From: Deroplatys truncata
Taxonomy: Eukaryota; Arthropoda; Insecta; Mantodea; Mantidae
Length of the DNA stretch: 64,000 nt
Reading direction: 5' to 3'
Assembly (NCBI GenBank): GCA_030765065.1
Contig: CM060980.1
Location: 58,512,364-58,576,363 of the forward strand
Shown: piece after piece, positions 12,441 to 22,620 of the stretch
How positions within the stretch are numbered: position 1 is the first letter of the stretch
Layout of the letters: every line of letters starts with the position of its first letter
Program-made: the position numbers and the translations under genes
The notes under the pieces: model-generated
Database searches by the model: none
What the model was told of the DNA's origin: nothing
The model's input: the letters and a program-made list of their open reading frames with translations, nothing else

Positions 12441-13112
12441 AATATGTTATTGTGAAAAAACTTTCTGGTGTGCTACATTCATATGGATTTCTCAACCCAT
12501 AATCATTTATTTTTATATAGTTCCTACAACTATTCTTACGAAAGCTTATTGTACTTCATGTTAATCGAGATAACACTTTGCAGAAATATGTTCATTACAC
12601 ATTTCGTTGTATGTTCAAGGGAGATTGAGGAAACCGAATCTATAGGCAGATGTTTAAATGTAAGTCACTATATACTGACCTTAAAGTTCAATATTTCCAT
12701 AACACCGCGTGATACAACCGAACAGCGACGGCATTTAAAAAACGACTTACTATTAAAAAATACAAACATATAATAACTAATATTTTGCCAATGGATAATG
12801 CCACAAAACGTTATCCGAAATAGGGTTTTCTTTGGCTTTTGTGTATATCTTAAGTTTAACAGTTATACAAATTATTTAAAATTCCTTCCGAATGAAGTAC
12901 TTCACAATATATTCCCAGAAAGTTCAAGTTATACATTTTATTTGTCATTTAAATATCTTAAATATATGATATTTTATCCAAACTGGTATGTTAACTAAAA
13001 AAACATGTTTTCAGAAAAGCATGTATATGTAGTTTTGGGGTGGGGGTTTCTCTTGAAAATCTTCGTATCGCATCTTTGGAAGATATTGAGTTTAAGTACC
13101 AAATTTGGTACT
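12441..13112 (-). repeat. Rep-A copy 2, left part, split by the palindrome
   Basis: It reads as Rep-A in reverse: tail (shore of 'catgttaatcgagata'), middle, then 'tttggggtgggggtttctcttgaaaatcttcgta' and 'accaaatttggtact'. At that point the 17.7-kb palindrome interrupts it, and the copy resumes at 30851. The final six bases GGTACT are duplicated on the far side. The copy is more diverged than the Rep-A pieces inside the arms, so it is an older resident. Confidence 0.85.
13107..13112. repeat. Left 6-bp target-site duplication GGTACT
   Basis: The bases immediately before the palindrome's AGTAGTATTAG terminus are repeated directly after its CTAATACTACT terminus at 30851-30856. Collapsing the two restores a continuous Rep-A sequence. 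Confidence 0.9.
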
Positions 13113-13122
13113 AGTAGTATTA

Positions 13123-13271
13123 GTCCCGGATGAGCCAATTGTTTTAACGATAATCCTGCCGCTAGGGGCGCTAGTGTCGCTAGTGTCGCTGCGTGCGACG
13201 GCGGCGGCGGTAAGTTTGAAAAGCGCCCTGAGCGTTAGGATTATCGTTAAATCGGTTGGCTCATCCGGGAC
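13123..13271. repeat. Left terminal hairpin (149 bp)
   Basis: GTCCCGGATGAGCCAA at the start is mirrored by TTGGCTCATCCGGGAC at the end, and the inner parts pair imperfectly through 'acgataatcct' and 'gcgccct/aggggcgc'. The apex holds a tandem GCTAGTGTC and a CGG run. It could fold into a long stem on each single strand, only 10 bp from the element tip. Confidence 0.9.
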
Positions 13272-13292
13272 GAGTTGAAAGAATTGAGGAAG

Positions 13293-13314
13293 TGACGTGG
13301 AGTGTTTTGATTGG
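13293..13314 (-). promoter_or_regulatory. TGACGT-n11-ATTGG module 1, left arm
   Basis: TGACGT (CRE/ATF-like) and ATTGG (reverse CCAAT, NF-Y-like) sit in a fixed 22-bp frame. The same spacing recurs in modules 2-5. Read outward this is the minus strand. Confidence 0.55.
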
Positions 13315-13471
13315 TTCGTTAATTTGGGGTGGGAGATGGAGGAAGGGAGATGGAGGAGTATGGAGGTCGCGTGATGGAGAGGAGCTGGGTGGCGAGGTGT
13401 TGTCTGTGCGGAGGTCGGTACTGAAAGAGGGGTAAAGATGGGGAGCGAGGGATAAAAAGTGTAAAGGAAAG

Positions 13472-13493
13472 TGACGTGTGAAGTTGTGATTGG
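13472..13493 (-). promoter_or_regulatory. TGACGT-n11-ATTGG module 2, left arm
   Basis: Same 22-bp spacing. It is preceded on the plus strand by GAGGGATAAAAAG, and several further ATTGG sites follow within 100 bp (near 13514, 13545 and 13570). Confidence 0.55.
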
Positions 13494-14543
13494 TGGGAGT
13501 AAGAAGTGATTTTATTGGTGGAAAGGAGCAAATGAGAGTTGTTGATTGGTAAGAATAAGAGGGATTATGATTGGTGGAAAGAAAAAGGTGTGGGAGTGGG
13601 GTATGTTGGAGGTGATGGGAAAGGTGAGTTTTGCTAGCAGCAAGATTTGCAAAAGCCTGTCTTGAACTGATCAGCAATTTTTGAACGTCGGATGGTAGTT
13701 TTCTTGAGTGGATAGAGAGATGGGGGCGATATGAGATGCGGTGGCGAAAATGGGGACTAGACAAGGTTGTTGAGACAAGAGGTTTAAGGACGAGGAAATT
13801 TGGAGGTTAGTGGTGAACACGGCGGTCGCAAGAGGTGGGGGTAAGGAGATGCAGTGGTGAGAATGGGAACTAAAAGAAGATGGGGGTAGCAAGAGTTTTA
13901 GAAGAGTAGATTTTGAGGTTAAAATAGTGGGAACTAAAAATGGCGGAGGGTCTACGACAAGGAGATGCGGTGAGAACTAAACAAGATGGCGGTCGCAAGA
14001 GGAGGGTAAGGAGATTTGAGGTTACAGTACGAAAACACGAAAGGATATATTCCTACGCCAAGCAGGTCCGAAAAATAATTATGCGTGTGGTACTTACCTG
14101 TTACCGGTGTGGATGCGTCACCAAAAGCGCGGCACGCGAGGCGGAAAAATAAAAGCAAACTGTTTTTGAAAATGCTTAACCAGCTTTAAGATCAACCAAC
14201 ATCACTACGCACTGATATACCTAGGTTTTTAAAGCGGTACAGACACCCTTTGCAGAGGCGTAATTTAACTATACCAAAAACCTGGTACTGGACCATCGTG
14301 ATGGACGCTAGCGTACGTAGGAGCAGGGTTCTCAAGCCGGTCGAAAGCGGTCAAAAACGTGTACGACGTAGGTGTTCGCAGTAGCTGCTGTCGAGTCAAC
14401 CGTCGAGGTGTGAATAAACGAGATCTGTTCTCGCCGGCAATTTGGTTCGGAGATGTGAGCAGCGGCGAGGTGTTGTCTGTGCGGAGGTCGGGACTGAAAG
14501 AGGGAAAAGATGGGGAGCGAGGGATAAAAAGTGTAACAGAAAG

Positions 14544-14565
14544 TGACGTGTGAAGTTGTGATTGG
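14544..14565 (-). promoter_or_regulatory. TGACGT-n11-ATTGG module 3, left arm
   Basis: Copy of module 2 in the second 1.06-kb repeat, again preceded by GAGGGATAAAAAG and followed by three ATTGG sites. Confidence 0.55.
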
Positions 14566-15666
14566 TGGGAATAAGAAGTGATTTTATTGGTGGAAAGGAG
14601 CAAATGAAAGTTGCTGATTGGTAAGAATAAGAGAGGTTATGATTGGTGGAAAGAAAAAGGAATGGGGTATGTTGGAGGTGATGGGAAAGGTAAGTTTTGC
14701 TAGCAACAAGATTTGCAAAAGCCTGTCGTGAACTGATCAGCAATTTTTGAACGTTGGATGGTAGTTTTCTTGAGTGGATAGAGAGATGGGGCGATATGAG
14801 ATGCGGTGGCGAAAATGGGAACTAAACAAGGTGGTTGAGACAAGAGGTTTAAGGACGAGGAAATTTGGAGGTTAGTGGTGAACATGGCGGTCGCAAGAGG
14901 TGGGGGTAAGGAGATGCGGTGGTGAGAATGGGAACTAAAAGAAGATGGCGGTAGCAAGAGGTTAGAAGAGTAGATTTTGAGGTTAAAATAGCGGGAACTA
15001 AAAATGGCGGAGGGTTTGCGACAAGGAGATGCGGTGAGAACTAAACAAGATGGCGGACGCAAGAGGAGGGTAAGGAGGTTTGAGGTTACAGTACCAAAAC
15101 ACGAAAGGATATATTCCTACGCCAAGCAGGTCCGAAAAATAATTATGCGTGTGTTACTTACCTGTTACCGGTGTGGATGCGTCACCAAAAGCGCGGCACG
15201 CGAGGCGGAAAAATAAAAGCAAACTGTTTTTGAAAATGCTTAACCAGCTTTAAGATCAACCAACATCACTACGCACTGATATACCTAGGTTTTTAAAGCG
15301 GTACAGACACCCTTTGCAGAGGCGTAATTTAACTATACCAAAACCTGGTACTGGACCATCGTGATGGTCGCTAGCGTACGTAGGAGCAGGGTTCTCAAGC
15401 CGGTCGAAAGCGGTCAAAAACGTGTACGACGTAGGTGTTGGCAGTAGCTGCTGCCGAGGCAACCGTCGAGGTGCGAATGAACGAGATCTGTTCTTGCAGG
15501 CAATCTGGTTGAGAGATGAGAGGCGCGGTGGTAAAAATGTGAACTAAATAAGATGGCGGAGGCACGAAGTTGAGGTTAAGGAGCGGCGAGGTGTTGACTG
15601 TGCGGCGGTTGGGGTCTGAAAGAGGGGGAAAGATGGCGAACGAGGGATAAAAAGTATAACAGAAAG

Positions 15667-15688
15667 TGACGTGTGAAGTTGTGATTGG
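15667..15688 (-). promoter_or_regulatory. TGACGT-n11-ATTGG module 4, left arm
   Basis: Copy in the third, partial repeat, again with GAGGGATAAAAAG just upstream on the plus strand and ATTGG sites after it. Confidence 0.55.
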
Positions 15689-15892
15689 TGGGAATAAGAA
15701 GTGATGTTATTGGTGGAAAGGAACAAATGAAAGTTGCTGATTGGCGAGAATAAGAGAGATTATGATTGGTGGAAAGAAAAAAAGGTGTGGGAGTGGGGTA
15801 TGTTGGAGGTGATGGAAAAGGCAAGTTTTGCTACCAACAACATTTGCAAAAGCCTATCCAGAACTCATCAGCAATTTTAAATAACTAGTGTT

Positions 15893-16640
15893 TCGGGGGT
15901 TTTCTCTGGTTGGTAGACGAATGCAAGCTGTTTCTACCATACTTATATTATTCGTCTTTTTCCTTTTTTTTTTTTAAAATGACTAGTTTTTTTTTTTTTT
16001 TTTTTTTTTTGGGAGTTTTCTGCGGATGGTAAACAAATGCAAGCTCTTTCTGCTTTTTCATAGGTTTTCCCTGGTTGGTAGGCGTTTTCTGTACTGGTTG
16101 ACGAAGGCGTTTCTAATTTTGGAGGTTTTCTCAGGTTTTTAGCGGTTGTCCCTGCCCGGTAGGCAAATGATGAAGTTTTACCTTGTCGGCGCACGGATAC
16201 TAGGCACGTACTGGCGCGCACACACACACACACACACACACAGAGAGACAGACAGACACACAGACAGGCACACACACACGGACATGTTTCCAAAAATGCT
16301 TTTTTTTTTTTTTTTTTTTTTTTTTTGATTCAGGAGGTCTCAAAACGTGTATTTCCGGTGAAATTTCGGTATCGAATTTTTGGGCGGAATGCAATACTTC
16401 CCCTACTTACTATACGTAGTAGAGAAAGTAAAAAAGTATTGAAAAATTTAAGGAAATAACAAGCAATATCTCAAAAGTGTACTATCTTGTTTTCAAGGGT
16501 TTTCCAGATCGGTAAGCGTTAGAATACTCTTAGAGCTTTTTTCAGGTTTTTTAGCGGTTGTCCCTGGCCGGTAGGCAATTGATAAAGTTTTTCTATAACG
16601 ACGTCGTTTTGGCTTGTGGCGCACGGTTCCTAGGCACGTA
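15893..16640. repeat. SINE-C-like body motifs and microsatellites, left arm
   Basis: At least five degenerate copies of a 'gttttc-ctgg-t-ggtag-cgaatgc' motif occur, near 15899, 16017, 16067, 16125 and 16498. They resemble the body segment of the SINE-C copies elsewhere in the window. They alternate with T runs (15987-16011, 16300-16326) and a CA/GACA microsatellite (16218-16280). The blocks before each microsatellite (about 16141-16217 and 16545-16640) are copies of each other. Confidence 0.6.
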
Positions 16641-16646
16641 CTCGCG

Positions 16647-16695
<49 letters not shown>

Positions 16696-19120
16696 ATAGT
16701 AGCGTATAAAAAAAACTGATTTGTTACACTCACATAACTTTCTCTACTCTTGTACAATCTAATTGGTAGCTTTTAAGCGATAGTCAAATATTTTAACGCT
16801 GGTTGCTATGTGGCGAATTCCATTCTGTTTGCATGTTCAGGACATAAAAAAAATGAATAAACGAATTTGAGAAAAAGTATAAGTATTGGAAAATTTAAGG
16901 AAATAACAAGCAATATCTCGAAAACGGTTCACTCAACAAAAGAAACGTATATGACATAAGTTGTGTATTTTAACGCGATCTACATTTTTTGTGTAGTAAA
17001 ATTTTGTCTATCTCTTATGGTTTACCAGTTATGCAAAAAAGTCGTTCACAATGAAGAATATTTTTGGAGACATTCCCAGAAAATTCGAGATATACATTTT
17101 ATTTGACATGACAATATCTTAAACATATGATGTTTTAATCAAAATCGTTAGAGCCGTTTTTGAGAAAATTAAAATTTTCGAAAAATGTTCCATGTAAAGG
17201 GTAGTCTGGGGTGGGGGGATTTTCTTGAAAACCTTCGTGTCGCATCTCTGGAAGATACTGAACCTAAATACCAAGTTTGGTGTTTATCCGACTGTTCGTT
17301 TTTGAGTTATGCTGTTCACAGACACACAGACACACAGACAGACACACACACGGACATGTTTCCAAAAATGCTTTTTTTTTTTTGGATTCAGAGATTCTCA
17401 AAACATGTATTTCCAGTGAAATCTCGGTAACGAATTTTTGGGTGGAATGCAATACTTCCCCTACTTACTATACGTAGTAGAGAAAGTAAAAATGAATAAC
17501 GCATTTGAGAAAAAGTATAAATATTGGAAAATTTAAAGGAAATAACAAGCAATATCTCGAAAAACGGTTCACTCAACAAAATAAATGTATATGGCATAAG
17601 TTGTGTATTTTAACGCGATCTACATTTTTTGTGTAGCAAACTTTTGTCTATCTCTTACGGTTTATCAGTTATGAAAAAGTCGTTCACAATGAAGAATTCT
17701 TTTGGAGACATTCCCAGAAAATTCGAGATATACATTTCATTTCTCTCGACATTATCTTAAATATATGATATTTTCATCAAAATCGTTAGAGCCATTTTTT
17801 AATACAAAGAGAACGGGATTTCACAAGTGAAACAGTACTGTGATAACGATACCACTGAAACAAAAAAAAAAATCTGATGTGTAACACTCACATGACTTTC
17901 TCAACTCTTGTACAAAGTATTTTTACAAACGCTTATTCCCCATCTAGTTCATGTTAATCGAGATAAACATTTGCAAAATCTATTTTATTGCTAATTTTCT
18001 TGTATAAAAAAAAAAAAAAATCTGATGTGTAACACTCACATGACGTTCTCTACTCTTGTACAAAGTATTTTTACAAACGCTTATGCTCCATCTAGTTCAT
18101 GTTAATCGAGATAAACATTTGCAAACTCTATTTTATTGCTAATTTTCTTGTAGATGTAGGGGAAAATATATTTACAAGGGGAATATAGAAAAACAGTAGC
18201 CTTTAAGCACATACATATCTCTTAATAGCTGGTTGCTATGTGCAACACCATTCTTTTTGCCACAGATTAATACTGTTTGCATATCAAAGACAAAAAAAAA
18301 ATGAATAACGAAGTCGCATTTGAGAAAATAAATATTGGAAAATTAACAAACAATATCTCGAAAACGGTTCACTCAACAACAAAAATGTATATTACATAAG
18401 ATGTGTATTTTAACGCGATCTACATTTTTTGTGTAGTAAAATTTTGTCTATCTCTTACGGTTTTTCAGTTATGAAAAAGACGTTCACAATGAAGAATACT
18501 TTTGGAGACATTCCCAGAAAATTCGAGATATACATTTCATTTCTCACGACATTATATTAAACATACGATATTTTTCATCAAAATCGTTAGAGCCATTTTT
18601 TTTAATACAAAGAGAACGGGATTTCACAAGTGAAACAGTACTGTGATAACGATACCAACAAAACTAATTATTATTCACCCACTGAAACACATAAAAAAAA
18701 TCTGATGTGTAACACTCACATGACTTTTCTCATCTCTTGTACAAAGTATTTTTACAAACGCTTATTCCCCATCTAGTTCATGTTAATCGAGATAAACATT
18801 TGCAAACTCTGTTTTATTGCTAATTTTGTTGTAGATGTAGGGAAAATATATTTACAAGGGGAATATAGAAAAACAGTAGCCTTTAAGCACATACATATCT
18901 CTTAATAGCTGGTTGCTATGTGCAGTACCATTCTTTTTGCCACAGATTAATACTCTTTGCATATCAAAGACAAAAAAAAAAAATGAATAACGAATTCCCA
19001 TTTGAGAAAATAACTATTGGAAAATTTAAGTAAATAACAAGCAATATCTCGAAAACGGTTCACTCAACAATAAAGATGTATATGACATAAGTTGTGTATT
19101 TTAACGCGATCTACATACTT
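16320..19120 (-). repeat. Nested and partly tandem Rep-A pieces, left arm
   Basis: It includes one nearly complete reverse Rep-A (about 16705-17487, from 'ttacactcacataactttctctact' to 'tacgtagtagagaaagta'), a head piece at 16327-16435, and middle and tail pieces repeated about every 0.6-0.7 kb up to 19120. The tail block 'ctgatgtgtaacactcacatgac' occurs near 17875, 18022 and 18705. The 81-codon frame at 17185-17430 equals the reverse-strand frame of outside Rep-A copies. Confidence 0.85.
16641..16691. repeat. CG/CA dinucleotide microsatellite, left arm
   Basis: An alternating CG tract grades into a (CA)n tract. Such alternating purine-pyrimidine DNA is a classic potential Z-DNA former. The mirror tract is 27271-27318. 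Confidence 0.85.
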
Positions 19121-19580
19121 TCGTACTCACCTATAAGATATAGAGGGTAGAGGTCGTACGAACGTAGCACTTTGAGAATCTATATTCAACAGTTGGTGTT
19201 ACTCCTTAGAAAGGAAGTATCTGCTGATTTTTATTTAATTCTTTACATTTTACATAACACGTATGCACTGGCACAACACAAAAGCACTACACACAATACT
19301 CAGTTTTAATATTTGCACTAATAACATCAGGAATAACTGAAGTCTGCAAACAGTCATTTCCCATGTGCAGCCTTACGTACAGAAAACGTGTGTGGCTGAT
19401 CTATGTGTAAAAAGAGCCTGAGAGCGGATGTACGTCAGCGGTAAAATCTTTTAAATGCATTTTTATTGGCGATGGTAGAAATCGTGCAGTGGTGGATCGT
19501 GAAAATTCATATAAATGGATGTATCACCTCATAATAAGCCTCTATATACCAAGAATATTGAGTTTTTAAAAAGTCAGCAA
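19121..19580. other. Unclassified AT-rich segment between Rep-A cluster and satellite, left arm
   Basis: I see no repeat family or coding signal; the mirror is 24385-24841. It could be native sequence of the element. Confidence 0.5.
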
Positions 19581-21671
19581 CTGTACCTGTGTTTCTATAC
19601 GTGAACGTCAGATGGCAGCTTCGATACGTGTCCACGGAGACCTTAGTGCTAGGCAACTGTACCTCTGTTTCTATACGTGAACGGCAGATTGCAGCTTCGA
19701 TACGTGTCCACGGAGACCTTAGTGCTAGGCAACTGTACCTCTGTTTCTATACGTGAACGGCAGATTGCAGCTTCGATACGTGTCCACGGAGACCTTAGTG
19801 CTAGGCAACTGCACCTCTGTTTCTATACGTGAACGGCAGATTGCAGCTTCGATACGTGTCCACGGAGACCTTAGCGCTAGGCAACTGCACCTCTGTTTCT
19901 ATACGTGAACGGCAGATTGCAGCTTCGATACGTGTCCACGGAGACCTTAGTGCTAGGCAACTGTACCTCTGTTTCTATACGTGAACGGCAGATTGCAGCT
20001 TGGATACGTGTCCACGGAGACCTTAGTGCTAGGCAACTGTACCTCTGTTTCTATACGTGAACGGCAGATTGCAGCTTCGATACGTGTCCACGGAGACCTT
20101 AGTGCTAGGCAACTGCACCTCTGTTTCTATACGTGAACGGCAGATTGCAGCTTCGATACGTATCCACGGAGACCTTAGTGCTAGGCAACTGCACCTCTGT
20201 TTCTATACGTGAACGGCAGATTGCAGCTTCGATACGTGTCCACGGAGACCTTAGTGCTAGGCAACTGTACCTCTGTTTCTATACGTGAACGGCAGATTGC
20301 AGCTTCGATACGTGTCCACGGAGACCTTAGTGCTAGGCAACTGCACCTCTGTTTCTATACGTGAACGGCAGATTGCAGCTTCGATACGTGTCCACGGAGA
20401 CCTTAGCGCTAGGCAACTGCACCTCTGTTTCTATACGTGAACGGCAGATTGCAGCTTCGATACGTGTCCACGGAGACCTTAGTGCTAGGCAACTGTACCT
20501 CTGTTTCTATACGTGAACGGCAGATTGCAGCTTGGATACGTGTCCACGGAGACCTTAGTGCTAGGCAACTGTACCTCTGTTTCTATACGTGAACGGCAGA
20601 TTGCAGCTTCGATACGTGTCCACGGAGACCTTAGTGCTAGGCAACTGCACCTCTGTTTCTATACGTGAACGGCAGATTGCAGCTTCGATACGTATCCACG
20701 GAGACCTTAGTGCTAGGCAACTGCACCTCTGTTTCTATACGTGAACGGCAGATTGCAGCTTCAATACGTGTCCACGGAGACCTTAGTGCTAGGCAACTGT
20801 ACCTCTGTTTCTATACGTGAACGGGAGATTGCAGCTTCGATACGTGTCCACGGAGACCTTAGTGCTAGGCAACTGCACCTCTGTTTCTATACGTGAACGT
20901 CAGATTGCAGCTTCGATACGTGTCCACGGAGACCTTAGTGCTAGGCAACTGCACCTCTGTTTCTATACGTGAACGGCAGATTGCAGCTTCGATACGTATC
21001 CACGGGGACCTTAGTGCTAGGGAACTGCACCTCTGTTTGTATACGTGAACGGCAGATTGCAGCTTCAATACGTGTACACGGAGACCTTAGTGCTAGGCAG
21101 CTGTACCTCTGTTTCTATACGTGAACGGCAGATTGCAGCTTCGATACGTGTCCACGGAGATCTTAGTGCTAGGCAGCTATACCTGTTTCTATACGTCAAC
21201 GGCAGATTGCAGCTTCGATACGTGTTCACGGAGACCTTAGTGCTAGGCAACTGTACCTGTGTTTCTATACGTGTCCACGGAGACCTTAGTGCTAGACAAC
21301 TGTACCTCTGTTTCTATACGTGAACGGCAGATTGCAGCTTCAATACGTGTCCACGGAGACCTTAGTGCTAGTGCTAGGCAACTATACCTCTGTTTCTATA
21401 CGTGAACGGCAGATTGCAGGTTCGATACGTGTCCACGGAGATCTTAGTGCTAGGCAACTATACCTGTTTCTATACGTGAACGGCAGATTGCAGCTTCGAT
21501 ACGTGTCCACGGAGACCTTAGTGCTAGGCAACTGTACCTGTGTTTCTATACGTGAACGTCAGATGGCAGCTTCGATACGTGTCCACGGAGACCTTAGTGT
21601 TAGGCAACTGTACCTCTGTTTCTATACGTGAACGGCAGATTGCAGCTTCGATACGTGTCCACGGAGACCTT
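19581..21671 (+). repeat. 76-bp satellite array, left arm (about 27 units)
   Basis: The monomer is 76 bp, with landmarks 'ctgtacctctgtttctatac', 'gtgaacggcagattgcagct' and 'gatacgtgtccacggagacc'. Three sparse variants recur exactly 532 bp apart: TTAGCG (19871, 20403), CTTGGATAC (about 19999, 20531) and GTATCC (about 20160, 20692). This shows a 7-monomer higher-order unit present twice. One shortened unit near 21260 lacks 27 bp between two ATACGTG motifs. There are no unique spacers, so it is not a CRISPR array. Confidence 0.95.
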
Positions 21672-21877
21672 TCGCTTCAGGTGACAAAATAACACTAGGC
21701 ACTTGTGTGCCGTGGTGTAAGCCGCAATCACGGTATTGGTAGCGTGGATCTCCTTGGGGCTCTCCTCGGAGTTACCTCAACACCACGTACATGACCTGGT
21801 TCGTCACGGGTACGCAGGTCTGCACTACCACTTCCTCGGCGTTGAGCAGGCCCAGGAGGCGATCGTACCGGTACACC
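21660..21877 (-). pseudogene. PolB-like fragment, left arm (mirror copy)
   Basis: This is the minus-strand mirror of the fragment at 22621-22834 and carries the same frame break and stops. The plus-strand frame at 21736-21984 is its antisense shadow and lacks an ATG start. Confidence 0.5.
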
Positions 21878-21984
21878 AGCTAGCACGTGGACATGTTATC
21901 GCGCTGTGGTGTTGCGTGTGCGAGGTATGGAAACTCAAGGACGCAAAACATGCACGACCGAGGGTTAAAAAGCAGAACAAGTAG

Positions 21985-22006
21985 TGACGTGGAGCGTTGT
22001 GATTGG
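21985..22006 (-). promoter_or_regulatory. TGACGT-n11-ATTGG module 5, left arm
   Basis: It lies far from the 1.06-kb repeats but keeps the same 22-bp spacing and the GAGGGTTAAAAAG companion. On the minus strand it lies just upstream of the PolB-like fragment, so it may have been that gene's promoter. Confidence 0.55.
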
Positions 22007-22233
22007 TGTAAATAAGACGATCTCTGATAGGTGGACAAATTGAAATAACGTGATGTGATAGGCGAAAATAAAATCAAAGGTGATTGGATGAAAAATGACG
22101 AGAAGGAATTAGCGGTGAATTTGTGAACTAAGATGGCGAAGATTTTTTTTTTTTTTAAAAAAAGGATAATATAAGTACGGCAACTGTAACGGTTTACGGC
22201 AAACGCGCGCCGCGCAATGCGTCACGCCGGGCA

Positions 22234-22260
22234 TCTTGCTCAATATGATTTTTGTTTTAT
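22234..22260. other. 27-nt loop at the palindrome centre
   Basis: The only non-mirrored sequence between the arms. The adjoining stems are GC-rich (CGCGCGCCGCGC), which would stabilise a hairpin or cruciform. One arm has an additional G close to the loop. Confidence 0.9.
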
Positions 22261-22490
22261 TGCCCGGGCGTGACGCATTGCGCGGCGCGCGTTTGCCGTA
22301 AACCGTTACAGTTGCCGTACTTATATTATCCTTTTTTTAAAATAAAAAAAAAAATCTTCGCCATCTTAGTTCACAAATTCACCGCTAATTCCTTCTCGTC
22401 ATTTTTCATCCAATCACCTTTGATTTTATTTTCGCCTATCACATCACGTTATTTCAATTTGTCCACCTATCAGAGATCGTCTTATTTACA

Positions 22491-22512
22491 CCAATCACAA
22501 CGCTCCACGTCA
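22491..22512 (+). promoter_or_regulatory. TGACGT/CCAAT module 5, right arm
   Basis: Mirror of 21985-22006. It reads CCAATCACAACG...ACGTCA on the plus strand, about 110 bp upstream of the PolB-like fragment in the same orientation. Confidence 0.55.
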
Positions 22513-22620
22513 CTACTTGTTCTGCTTTTTAACCCTCGGTCGTGCATGTTTTGCGTCCTTGAGTTTCCATACCTCGCACACGCAACACCACAGCGCGATA
22601 ACATGTCCACGTGCTAGCTG

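Larger units (their letters stand above)
13390..15880. repeat. About 1.06-kb direct repeats, left arm (2.4 copies)
   Basis: Landmarks recur at offsets of 1,064-1,071 bp and then about 1,120 bp. 'gaggtgttg' + 'ctgtgcgg' falls near 13396, 14467 and 15588, and 'aaaatggcggagggt' at 13937 and 15001. Inside each unit are shorter degenerate repeats of 'gaactaaa-aagatggcgg-cgcaagagg' type, about 45-60 bp apart. The 70-codon frames at 13940 and 15004 are copies of one stretch and show no known domain. Reverse-strand frames rich in Ser, Pro and His arise from the CCAAT-type repeats. Confidence 0.85.
13113..22233 (+). repeat. Left arm of the palindrome
   Basis: This 9,121-bp arm is mirrored by 22261-30850. 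Wherever open frames of 60-167 codons occur, their translations are identical or differ by one residue from the mirror copy, for example Pro versus Arg within the 70-codon frames at 15004-15216 and 28747-28959. It is 531 bp longer than the right arm, almost all from one extra 532-bp satellite unit. Confidence 0.95.

Noticed and set aside
21736..21984. 82-codon frame (mirrored at 22513-22761) as a gene
   Set aside because: It is antisense to the PolB-like fragment and starts without ATG.
22100..22400. Palindrome as a missed-adapter or assembly fold-back artefact
   Set aside because: An artefact would not produce two different flanks that rejoin an interrupted repeat with a 6-bp duplication, nor a 532-bp difference between arms. 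Direct read evidence is still needed.
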